From CAVZMI01 sp050011775 (lineage in GTDB: Bacteria; Bacteroidota; Ignavibacteria; UBA10030; CAVZMI01): a DNA stretch of 64,000 bases. Below, one piece after another: positions 17,701-25,189 of the stretch; the stretch's first letter is position 1; each line of letters opens with the position of its first letter. Below the pieces are notes generated by a model. That model saw only the letters and a program-made list of their open reading frames with translations. It did no database searches and had not been told where the DNA came from. The translations under genes and the position numbers were made by a program. The stretch covers positions 1 through 64,000 of the forward strand of contig JBEKIL010000003.1 of NCBI GenBank assembly GCA_050011775.1. The letters are read 5' to 3'.

Positions 17701-19389
17701 AACGAGATGCTCGGAGTGCTTGGCGGAGAACACGTTGCATCCGAAACGGAAGTCTCCGAGACAACCGGCGGTGTTGTCAGTGAGCCTTCGACAGTCGAAG
17801 TCCGCGAAGAGGTAAAACCCAGTTTTGTCATCAACCGATGGTTCGGCATCACCCTTGGGGCCGCCATTCTAGTAATTCTTCTGGGGATCGTATCACGTCC
17901 ACTTTTACATCGGCTCTTCCCAAAAAATTATATGGTGGCAGTTCAATCCTTTACAGTTGAAGGAGCCGACGAGGGAATCGGACAAGGACTTGCAGTTCTT
18001 TTAGCAAGTGACCTCGCGGTTATTCCCCATGTTCAGGTGAGCGATCCATTGATTTCTGCCGATGGAGGGAACAAATCACCTTCTCAATATCTCCAGGAGT
18101 TGCATGCAACGCACTTGATTTCAGGGAAAGTGAAATTTGATAAAAACCAGGTTGAAGTCACTCTAGATATTGCAGATTCATTACGGCAACTCTCAAATAT
18201 TATAGTTGTAGGACGTCTAGAATCACTTACACAACTTCGAAAGGATCTCCGCACAGCGGTTGCAGAAACATTTGAACTCTCCAGCGAGGTCGATGGACTT
18301 CCTGTAGTGTCCTCGAGTTCCCGCCGCGATGCCATCGGACAATTTTTCCAGGGAATATCCAGCATTGAAGGAAACTCAATCAGCAGTGCAATCACTGCGT
18401 TCGAAGCATCAATCACAAGTGATACACACTTTGCAGATGCCTATGGATGGCTCGCACATGTGCTTCTCGATAGTTGCGAAATCCTTGGAAGTGCTAATAA
18501 CGACATCGGAAATCGAGCATTTGTTGCGGCTCAAAAAGCGATTGAGCTGAATTCCCAATCGGTTATTGGGATTGTGGATCGTGCGACATTCTACAGGCTG
18601 ACAGCAAGATTTTCTGAAGCACGCAGCTCCGCAATTGAAGCGCTGCAAATTTCATCGAGCAATGCTGATGCTCATGCGGAGCTGGCAATCGCATCGATCG
18701 TTTTCAATGATTTTTCAACAGCAGACGACCATATCCGTTCTGCAACCACTCTAAATCCGCATTCATACCGGGCTTGGTTGGCTTCAGCCCTTAATAATCA
18801 TTTTCAGCAGAGGTTCAAGGAAGCAACGCAAGACTATAAACGGGCGATCAGCAGTCAATCCCATCACAGTTATGAAACAACAATGTACCTTATGGCCGAC
18901 GCGTTCAATCGTGCCGATATGAACGATCTGGCAATTTCTACATACCTTAGCCTCCTTGCGAAATCACCAGATGACTATTTTATACTTTATCGTCTGGGTC
19001 GGATCTACCAGGGAATCGGAAGACGGCTTGAGGGGGATCAGTATCTGGAAAAAGCAAAGAAAAACGCATCTACGGCACTCGACAGAAATACCAACGATGC
19101 ACAAGCCCGTATGATGATGGGTCTCAGTACCATGCGCCTGGGAAAATTTGCCGACGGTTTTGCTGAAGTACAGCGCGTCGCGAATGCAAATCCAGAGAAC
19201 CCGACATTCCAATACGCACTTGCTCGCGCATATGCAATATACCATAAAGATAATGAAGCGCTCGATGCACTCTCAAAAGCCGTAGAGAAAGAGTATCGAA
19301 TCTCGGCAGTACTCGATCTCGATCTCTTCAATCTTGAGTCGAACGAAAAATTTCCCAAAGTTATATTCATCCAGGAGACCGTACGTTAA
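14764..19389 (+). CDS. Membrane-anchored pseudokinase-adenylate cyclase-TPR protein
   Basis: 1541 residues. Order: a kinase-fold domain (1-272), a Pro/Lys/Glu-rich linker (about 290-470), a class III cyclase (about 480-655), Arg/Glu-rich coiled coil interleaved with three TPR-like hairpins (about 740, 846, 922), one transmembrane helix (about 1025-1045), and an outer 490-residue domain with TPR repeats that starts like the FlgO/CsgG-type ATP-free fold. The kinase part keeps Lys38 and DGRSDLYSLG but replaces the catalytic-loop Asp with Ser (GSLRTDD, 134-140) and DFG with LDLP (152-155), so it is predicted inactive. The cyclase keeps both metal Asp residues (FTDIRG, SIGDAY), the adenine-selecting Lys and Asp, and the Asn/Arg pair (NIAARIE), so it should make cAMP. 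Confidence 0.9.
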   Translation: MAGTVILHYTVIKEFDEGPFGRVIKAMDNKTNRLVALKFPPRDFLAGFVMRKAEWKRFVDDMNTSQSFQHPSSCNVIENSEINGEFFYVTDFIEGISLRDLLEFQIPQLRLTFIIMEKILEVFDLLHLKEVTIGSLRTDDIILTPDGKIKLLDLPTIRMKDFASLINEEEHLLSLVFQSPELLKKETVDGRSDLYSLGVILFQLVTGKLPFSGRNMDELFYAIMYTEPPAISNIVSSVPQDVGLIIKRLLSKNPAWRYPHASDLLVEIKRLMSTLGFMGEAREKQAVEAISNLVTIIQKQIEQLPPKSPMKTLEQLKPESSKTILPKSELLKPELSKSELPKPEPEKPKPQKPDLPASEPQKPEQPRDEQKKPEPPKTQSRDLLTDEILRRAEEEARKAAFIEATIEPEIPPDKVEKPLPQAPLKPPVSQPSVTQQPVSQQPVSEQPVVSIPTPVRQLPHLPMVEEFIVPPIAEGETEERKLSSIVFTDIRGFSKKMGENETIAMRVLQMHNSIMESLFSKYSGKVIKSIGDAYMVDFSSAVNAVRCAVEAQEKLWEYNRSQATELERVFVRIGIHMGDVVIKGNDIFGDAVNIAARIEATSDAGRISISSDVFQQVRNKMLLDVLYLGKRQLKNIQEPIEVYQVMLDTIPETLPAPEELRRARQMEEEERRRQEEERRRREEEARRNTQDLERRKRQLEEQRKAEEELRRHREEEDRRRKEEETRLKRKEEERKAALRKAISVYLQAANDYLTVEQFDRASEEITRAYKLDPNNEDVRLMENRLRIAQDEARLRLEARTRREEEERRRREAEDARRKAEEEAQRLAVEEDRRRKEELEKREAHLKKIAEYLEKGELYLREGDLEKARNELSRIYILDPGNAAARVFEVKIKDIETQQAREREEQEMQHRAEEEEKRRKRERENQIQMFIVRAQDFYRKHRFDDAINEVVHIYAIDPANPQARQWEEKIRVAQENLRKTNEMLGVLGGEHVASETEVSETTGGVVSEPSTVEVREEVKPSFVINRWFGITLGAAILVILLGIVSRPLLHRLFPKNYMVAVQSFTVEGADEGIGQGLAVLLASDLAVIPHVQVSDPLISADGGNKSPSQYLQELHATHLISGKVKFDKNQVEVTLDIADSLRQLSNIIVVGRLESLTQLRKDLRTAVAETFELSSEVDGLPVVSSSSRRDAIGQFFQGISSIEGNSISSAITAFEASITSDTHFADAYGWLAHVLLDSCEILGSANNDIGNRAFVAAQKAIELNSQSVIGIVDRATFYRLTARFSEARSSAIEALQISSSNADAHAELAIASIVFNDFSTADDHIRSATTLNPHSYRAWLASALNNHFQQRFKEATQDYKRAISSQSHHSYETTMYLMADAFNRADMNDLAISTYLSLLAKSPDDYFILYRLGRIYQGIGRRLEGDQYLEKAKKNASTALDRNTNDAQARMMMGLSTMRLGKFADGFAEVQRVANANPENPTFQYALARAYAIYHKDNEALDALSKAVEKEYRISAVLDLDLFNLESNEKFPKVIFIQETVR

Positions 19390-19535
19390 CCCGATATCAG
19401 AGAAGACCTTGAAGGTCATATCTCCACTCGCTTGATTTCAGTTCAAATTCTTGCTATACTTCTCTCGAATTATTGTAAATATTTTTCCATCCACAATTAT
19501 CTTATCACCATTGGTATCCACGACATGGAGCACAG

Positions 19536-20066
19536 GTGAACTTCGAGGCGGAAGTAAAACATATTCTAAGTGGCATTGGTATTGCATTCGGTAGTATTAA
19601 TGCACTGAAAACCTCAGTATGGGATGCGGTGACCACTTATGCAGAAGTTATCCCTCCGAATCTTATCGACGATTTTCGATTGGTCGAAAAAACGTATGCG
19701 GGAGTCAAGGAAAACACATTAAGCGTTTTATTCGCCGGGGTCAGTAAGGCAGGAAAAAGTTCCACGGCCAACGCGGTCATCGAGCAGGATGAATTTTTCC
19801 CGACCGGAGCTGTCCGGAAAACCGATCGTGTTTCAAAGAAAGAGTGGAATGGAATTTCAATCGTCGACACACCGGGAATAGATTCTATTGAAGATACTCG
19901 CGACGAAGCAATGTTGCTTAAAGAACTGCACCTTGCCGACCTTGTCGTGTTCCTCTTCTCCGATAAGGAGGGAGATCTTGACGCGGTAACCCAGATATTT
20001 CTCCGTGACCATCTTATACCAGCAAAAGATGTTGTATATGTTCTCAATAAGAAAAGAGATGACTGA
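19536..20066 (+). CDS. Truncated dynamin-like/Era-like GTPase
   Basis: 176 residues, starting at GTG with GGAG five bases upstream. After a 60-residue helical lead come G1 (GVSKAGKSS, 68-76), a Thr switch (KTDR), G3 (DTPGID, 111-116) and a G4-like NKKRD (171-175); the protein stops two residues later. A complete G domain needs a further strand, helix and G5 after G4, so this one is incomplete. The in-frame TGA at 20064-20066 is followed in the same frame by ten sense codons and then the next gene. It may be a decayed or split dynamin-like head; G4 also has one residue too many (NK-x-x-D). Confidence 0.6.
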   Translation: MNFEAEVKHILSGIGIAFGSINALKTSVWDAVTTYAEVIPPNLIDDFRLVEKTYAGVKENTLSVLFAGVSKAGKSSTANAVIEQDEFFPTGAVRKTDRVSKKEWNGISIVDTPGIDSIEDTRDEAMLLKELHLADLVVFLFSDKEGDLDAVTQIFLRDHLIPAKDVVYVLNKKRDD

Positions 20067-20096
20067 TATCAGGCAAAAACAGAGATTCTTTTATAC

Positions 20097-21110
20097 ATGG
20101 AAACCTCTACACTTGTTATCCTGCTAGTAATTCTTGTAATTCTCCAATTCGGAATTATCGGAATATATTTACTCCGTCGTCGCGGGATACTGCAGAAGAA
20201 AGAATATGTTCCAAACTACGAGATTGTACGGAAAGCGCTCGTAAAACAAATTCATGCTCTTGGAGTACGGAAACCTACATTCTTGATTTTCTCGGCCCGA
20301 TTTGCTCTTGAAGGTATACGTGAGGGAAATGCCCGGAAAATCCAGGCAAGTGGTTTGCGAGAGCTGCAGTATTTCATTATCGAGACCATCCGCGATCGCG
20401 GCGCCCAATTGAAAATCCGCACTGCAGCCTATTTGTTCATTTCATATATTGACAATGTTCTCGATGCACTCCAGAAAGAGCAGACACAGCTTGAAAAAGG
20501 AACGACAACACTTGAAGAATTACGGCAATCGTGGAATGATCGCCAGCGCGATATCAATGAAGTTGTCAATACCTGTCAAAACCGCATAAAAAATTTCTTT
20601 ACAGACCGAATTCCGAATGCAGAAACCTTTGCCGAGCGGGAAACCTTGACGACAGCACCCGGGATAAAAATCTCGAGAGAATTCGCTACAGTCGTTGTTA
20701 AACAGACCGAGATTCATAATCTCGCCCGTCAGCTATCAGAACAAATCGACGAAGCACTGGCATCACTTTCTGAATGGTTCGACAAGAAGACAGGGTCGGT
20801 TTTGATTGTACCCATTCTTCGGATAAAATTTGAAGAGAGAGCGATCGAACGACTTCGAGCCCTCGCGGCTGAACGTGGGATGTCGGACGATGATGGTGTG
20901 CCGGCTGTGGTCAGTGGATTGCTCGAGGTCCAGAAGCTCATGAGCGACGCATTCGTACAATCGGTTAGCGGGAATATTCAAATGGTGTATGACAATGCGC
21001 AGAAGTATTTTGAAAGGAAGTCCTCAGCTGTAAATTCACGAATGCAACGGATCAATGCGGCACTCGATAAATTTCAATCACTCCGGAATGACTTCAATGC
21101 TCACCAATAA
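20097..21110 (+). CDS. N-terminally anchored helical membrane protein
   Basis: 337 residues. One strong transmembrane helix at 5-25 (TLVILLVILVILQFG) ends in RRR, so the rest is cytoplasmic. The remaining 300 residues are almost wholly alpha-helical with coiled-coil spacing. No motif is recognised. It is in the same frame as the truncated GTPase 30 bp upstream and overlaps the next gene. This arrangement suggests the stalk/anchor portion of a dynamin-like assembly, but that is inference from neighbours only. Confidence 0.72.
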   Translation: METSTLVILLVILVILQFGIIGIYLLRRRGILQKKEYVPNYEIVRKALVKQIHALGVRKPTFLIFSARFALEGIREGNARKIQASGLRELQYFIIETIRDRGAQLKIRTAAYLFISYIDNVLDALQKEQTQLEKGTTTLEELRQSWNDRQRDINEVVNTCQNRIKNFFTDRIPNAETFAERETLTTAPGIKISREFATVVVKQTEIHNLARQLSEQIDEALASLSEWFDKKTGSVLIVPILRIKFEERAIERLRALAAERGMSDDDGVPAVVSGLLEVQKLMSDAFVQSVSGNIQMVYDNAQKYFERKSSAVNSRMQRINAALDKFQSLRNDFNAHQ

Positions 21111-23001
21111 ACTCTATTCATTCCGATCATATTTCCGGTCGTCCACCAAAAGGTATCTGCAGGTTCTTCACAATATCGAAACAGCAAAGGATATGTATGT
21201 CACCGCACTGCGACGTATGTGTGAGGCTTGTCAATACAATATTGGAACTCTAGAACCGGATAAAGAACATCGGGATGATGAATGGTTGAAAAATTTTCTT
21301 CCGGTGGAGATTGAAGAGCTTCATCACCATATTCTTGCTCCGATCGAACATCTGCATGATGATTTCATGGATTATCATGAAAATGCCGATCGGTTCCGCA
21401 TTGTAATATTCGGGAAGGTGAATTCCGGAAAGAGCTACCTTGCAAATCTTCTTGTCGGCAAAAAAGTGCATGGCCTGAAACAGGATCTGCTGTTGTTTCA
21501 TGCGATACTTTCTGATGGATCGCAGATACGTCTTGAAGAGTTTGAAGTGAAACCTACAGAAACCACAAAAGAAATCCAGTGGTGCGACGTCGAGACCCTC
21601 CGTGTTGTAGATCTGCCGGGTGTCGGATCGATTTCACCGCGGAATCATGAACTGGCTGTCTCCTATGTTAAAAAAGCCGACCTTGTCCTATTTCTGTCCA
21701 ATAGCGATGCAGTTCTTCGTGGCAGCGAGTTCCGGAACATTAAAGAGGATCTATACGGCGAGAAAAAGAGAATTCTATTCGTCATCACTCAGTGCGATAT
21801 GGCGAAAGACATCGATACGGATGCACGTATCCCGTTGAAAAAACGTGATATTACAGAGATGGTAAGATATATTGAAGCTACGCTCCGCAATCCGAAATAT
21901 GGTGTCGTAGAATTAATGAAAAGCCTGGATATCGTTCCTATCTCAGCCCGCCTGGCCCGAATCGGACTTGATATGGAACATCATGGAGATCGCAAACAGG
22001 GACTCGAGCAGCAGAAAGATAGCAATATCCATCAACTGATCGACAGGGTCCTCCATATCATTGCCGATGAAGGAAAGGAGCTCCGGATTCTGAATCCGCT
22101 CAATCATACCGAGAATGTTATCAGGGAAAGTATGGCGGATCTCCACACTCTTCGATCCACTCTCGATCGGCTGCTAATATTTCTACGGAATGTTACCTAT
22201 AGTCTCCATCAATTTCACACGGCTGTGATGACTCATGCCGAGGCCGAACGCGACGCACTACACAATTTCATCCAGCACCGGCGTATCAGGGTCGATCTTG
22301 CTTTAGATGAAATTTTTTCCGACACCGGTGTAAACCATGTGCTTCGTAATCAACAATCGACAACAGAATCGATTACGATGAAATTCGAGGTAGAAATCCG
22401 CGAGGAGCTGCGTGAACGACTGAACAATGCGCTCCAGCGGTGGAAAGCGGACGTCCACCAGGAATGTCATCGTTTTCTCGAAGACTGCCGTCAGCACGTA
22501 GAACACATCAAGGAACAGACAGAAGATAACGGACACCAGATAGAAATAGGAAAGGATTTTCGGAATGTGCTGACAAACCTGATTACCCGGCATTTGATTA
22601 GACAGATCGAACAACAGTGCGAATCGAGTGTGCAGGGTTTTCAACCCGGTTCCATTGTGACATCGGTTTCGCTTGCGTATACACAGCCGATTTCAAAAAT
22701 GATCATCAACGGCTTACTGTCAAGTTTAGGAGTGAAATTCCATTTGAAGAAAGAGAAGGTAAGGAAATCAATTCGTACGACAATTCTTAAAGGACTCGGA
22801 TCAACAGAAATAAAAGTTTTGGAATTGTATAATACACAGACTCGTCTCCTTGATGAAACACTCCAAAATCTGATCCAACAACTTCTCGTTGAACGCCTCC
22901 GCAGTGTGATACACAATATTGCGCAGATCACAAATGAGACTCTGAAAATAGGACGCCGGTCGATCGAAGCGCTTGAAACAATACGGAAAGAAGAAATTTA
23001 A
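21088..23001 (+). CDS. Dynamin-like GTPase
   Basis: 637 residues from ATG 21088; ATG at 21055 or 21097 are alternatives and none has a clear Shine-Dalgarno. The start overlaps the previous gene by 14-56 bases, which indicates translational coupling. A helical lead of 100 residues precedes G1 (GKVNSGKS, 109-116), G3 (DLPGVG, 175-180) and G4 (TQCD, 234-237). About 350 residues of predicted helix follow, with paired heptad-like stretches, as in bacterial dynamin-like proteins. No transmembrane helix is obvious, so membrane contact may come through the anchored neighbour. Its stop overlaps the stop of the opposing gene. Confidence 0.8.
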   Translation: MTSMLTNKLYSFRSYFRSSTKRYLQVLHNIETAKDMYVTALRRMCEACQYNIGTLEPDKEHRDDEWLKNFLPVEIEELHHHILAPIEHLHDDFMDYHENADRFRIVIFGKVNSGKSYLANLLVGKKVHGLKQDLLLFHAILSDGSQIRLEEFEVKPTETTKEIQWCDVETLRVVDLPGVGSISPRNHELAVSYVKKADLVLFLSNSDAVLRGSEFRNIKEDLYGEKKRILFVITQCDMAKDIDTDARIPLKKRDITEMVRYIEATLRNPKYGVVELMKSLDIVPISARLARIGLDMEHHGDRKQGLEQQKDSNIHQLIDRVLHIIADEGKELRILNPLNHTENVIRESMADLHTLRSTLDRLLIFLRNVTYSLHQFHTAVMTHAEAERDALHNFIQHRRIRVDLALDEIFSDTGVNHVLRNQQSTTESITMKFEVEIREELRERLNNALQRWKADVHQECHRFLEDCRQHVEHIKEQTEDNGHQIEIGKDFRNVLTNLITRHLIRQIEQQCESSVQGFQPGSIVTSVSLAYTQPISKMIINGLLSSLGVKFHLKKEKVRKSIRTTILKGLGSTEIKVLELYNTQTRLLDETLQNLIQQLLVERLRSVIHNIAQITNETLKIGRRSIEALETIRKEEI

Positions 23002-24170
23002 TATTCTCTCGTGACAAAGAGCATTATCAACGATACTGTTGTCGCAAACAAAACAAACCGTATGTGCATAGAATAGCGCTTCTTTAATGTATGCCAGGCA
23101 ATTGCCAGAAGAAGCATTGTAAAAAAGAGGATTCCGAATACAAACGTGCTTTGCCAGAGATTCAGCGTCGTGCCTAAATAATATCCGGCACCATGATTGA
23201 GCGGTGAGCCGTATAGAACAATAAGATGGGCAACGTAAATCATTAACGATTCGCGACCTAGCATTTGCAGCGGGCGTATCTTCTTTTTTGTCGTCTCATG
23301 CAAATACTTACGGCTGTGTTGTTCACCATGCCAGAGCATTCCGCAGAACAACATAATCATACCCAGTCGGATCATACTATAGAGAGGATTTGTCTTGTAC
23401 CAATCGTGTATTGGATAGAAAGGAATGTGTAAATGTACCAGGATAAGTCCAGCCAGGATCATACTCGCCCCGACGATCATCATTAAGAGAACAAAGCGTT
23501 CCGGCTGTTTAGCTTTGGTAGCAAGTAAAAAGAGTTGTCCGACAACCGAACCGAATGCGATGAATCCAAACCAGGGGAACATCGGGAAAAAGCTCCCGTA
23601 TTCACCATTAATATATGAAACGAGTGCGGGATGAAGCCAATTCACCCGAGGCAGGTTCCACATGAGCGGCGCAAGAAGAATCGCGAATCCGGCCAAGAAG
23701 CTCGTCACGACAAGATACTTCTTTTCGTCTTTAAGAACGAATACAAGCGTCTGCAGAAGAATAAGGCTTACTCCGATGCACTGAAGCGTATCCACATTCC
23801 AGAGCTGTTCAAATTCCCACGACGCAGTCTCATAAAAAAGTTTTTGAAGTGAGAAATACGGAAGGTGAAGTAAGTATCCGATACCCAGCAGCGCAATGTA
23901 TCGAAGAAAACGTTTTTCTAGTTTCGGGGAATATTGAATATACTGATCGATGTGCCGGATTGAAGAGACTGCAAATGCAAATCCGGCACTGAACAGAAAC
24001 ATGGGCGCTGTAAGTCCGTGGAACAGATTAAAAATTTTATATGAATAAATTACCTTTGTTGTTGGTTGAAGAAGGGCATCGAACGTGTGTCCCTGCAGCA
24101 TGAATAACACTGCTGCAAATCGCAAATAGTCGACAAAGATTAAACGCGGATATGATGGTTTTTCGAACAA
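22998..24170 (-). CDS. Multi-spanning membrane acyltransferase-like protein (DUF1624/HGSNAT type)
   Basis: 390 residues with about ten transmembrane helices. The N-terminus reads FVDYLRFAAVLFMLQGHTFD, matching the DUF1624/heparan-alpha-glucosaminide N-acetyltransferase-like and YeiB family, where the first helix carries the conserved Asp and the His used in acyl transfer. FNLFHGLTAPMFLFSAGFAF is the second signature. Such proteins move acyl groups across the membrane onto surface glycans. The gene converges with the dynamin-like gene; the last four bases of each overlap. It is one of only three - strand genes in the window and separates two blocks of + strand signalling genes. Confidence 0.82.
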   Translation of the reverse strand: MFEKPSYPRLIFVDYLRFAAVLFMLQGHTFDALLQPTTKVIYSYKIFNLFHGLTAPMFLFSAGFAFAVSSIRHIDQYIQYSPKLEKRFLRYIALLGIGYLLHLPYFSLQKLFYETASWEFEQLWNVDTLQCIGVSLILLQTLVFVLKDEKKYLVVTSFLAGFAILLAPLMWNLPRVNWLHPALVSYINGEYGSFFPMFPWFGFIAFGSVVGQLFLLATKAKQPERFVLLMMIVGASMILAGLILVHLHIPFYPIHDWYKTNPLYSMIRLGMIMLFCGMLWHGEQHSRKYLHETTKKKIRPLQMLGRESLMIYVAHLIVLYGSPLNHGAGYYLGTTLNLWQSTFVFGILFFTMLLLAIAWHTLKKRYSMHIRFVLFATTVSLIMLFVTREY

Positions 24171-24410
24171 AATATTGTCTCCATATATTCAAGGTACCTG
24201 TCTGTCATCCTACGTTTCCGGTACGTGCAACGGAAACTGAATATCGGTCAACCCGCAGGTTTCGGAGCATATAAGGTTTTTCCAAGATACGGAATGGGTC
24301 AGGAAAAAACAATTACGCATAGGCATATGAAGAGGCTTGATTTTCTTCCAGATTCTCATAACATTAACAATGAGCGGTCTTCCCGTACTATTATGCCGAG
24401 GAGTGTACGC

Positions 24411-25100
24411 ATGAAAATTCTTCGCGCTTCTTTTGTATTTTTTTTCTTTACATCTCTTATATATGGTCAACAACTCGTCGATGTTACCATTGGCGTTTGT
24501 CCGTTTAAACCTGTCAACACGTCGCAGCTTATCGCCGATCGTTTTTCCGATCTTTTTGCTGCTACACTTGCTGTCGATGGGAAACTGGTGATCAAGGATC
24601 GGGCGGCATTGATTGACGAATTGGCAGAAGGATCTTTCCCGGTCGTCGAGGATGCAAATACTGCCGCCTTGGTTGGGAAACAGATCGGACTCGATGCAGT
24701 AGTATTCGGAGTTGTGACACAAGTCGAAACCGGCTACACGCTGAAAGTCAGTCTCGTAAATGTTACCCAGTCACGCGTGATTTACGAACAAACAATGGAC
24801 TACCTGGAAGGGAGTGTAACGCTCTATTCGCAATATAAAGGTATTCTTGCCGATCTTCTGGCAAAGACGGCTGAAGGAATGAAGCCTCTAACGCCCCTGA
24901 CGACAAAAGAAAAGCAGGAACAGCCTCCGCAAAAACCAGAAGTAAAAAAGGAGGCAGAATCAAGTTCAACAATCTACTGGATTATCGGCGGTGTTGTCGT
25001 CGGTGGTGGAGTGCTGGCGGCGGTTCTCATTAGTGGAAGTAAGGGGGGTGGAGGAACAGAAGGACCGTCGAAGCTTCCTGAACCACCAAATTTGCCATGA
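24411..25100 (+). CDS. Exported CsgG/LpoB-like protein
   Basis: 229 residues. The ATG at 24411 is preferred over one 186 bases upstream: it has GAGGAG in place and starts a clean signal peptide (MKILRASF, phenylalanine-rich core, ending YGQ). The mature domain (about 23-150) has the CsgG/FlgO/LpoB-like pattern: IGVCPFKPV, then RFSDLFAATL, LVIKDRAALIDEL, GKQIGLDAVVFGVVTQ and YTLKVSLVNVTQSRVIYEQ. A charged linker and a C-terminal hydrophobic segment (about 185-205) rich in Gly/Val then end in a GGGG/PEPP tail. It is the first gene of the + strand caspase block and probably sits in the envelope. Confidence 0.78.
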   Translation: MKILRASFVFFFFTSLIYGQQLVDVTIGVCPFKPVNTSQLIADRFSDLFAATLAVDGKLVIKDRAALIDELAEGSFPVVEDANTAALVGKQIGLDAVVFGVVTQVETGYTLKVSLVNVTQSRVIYEQTMDYLEGSVTLYSQYKGILADLLAKTAEGMKPLTPLTTKEKQEQPPQKPEVKKEAESSSTIYWIIGGVVVGGGVLAAVLISGSKGGGGTEGPSKLPEPPNLP

Positions 25101-25189
25101 TGGAGGATAAGTTGCATACAGTCCACGATCCGTAAAGTCAGGAAACAAATCCGAAGTTTTAATCGCAATGATATTATAAGGTTAGTGCA

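Noticed and set aside
20064..20066. Selenocysteine TGA
   Set aside because: The TGA lies just after G4 in a GTPase, not at a redox site, and I see no SECIS-like hairpin right after it.
24210..24722. 170-residue - strand open frame over the CsgG-like gene
   Set aside because: It covers the real start and signal peptide of a + strand gene, shows no known motif and has no promoter context.
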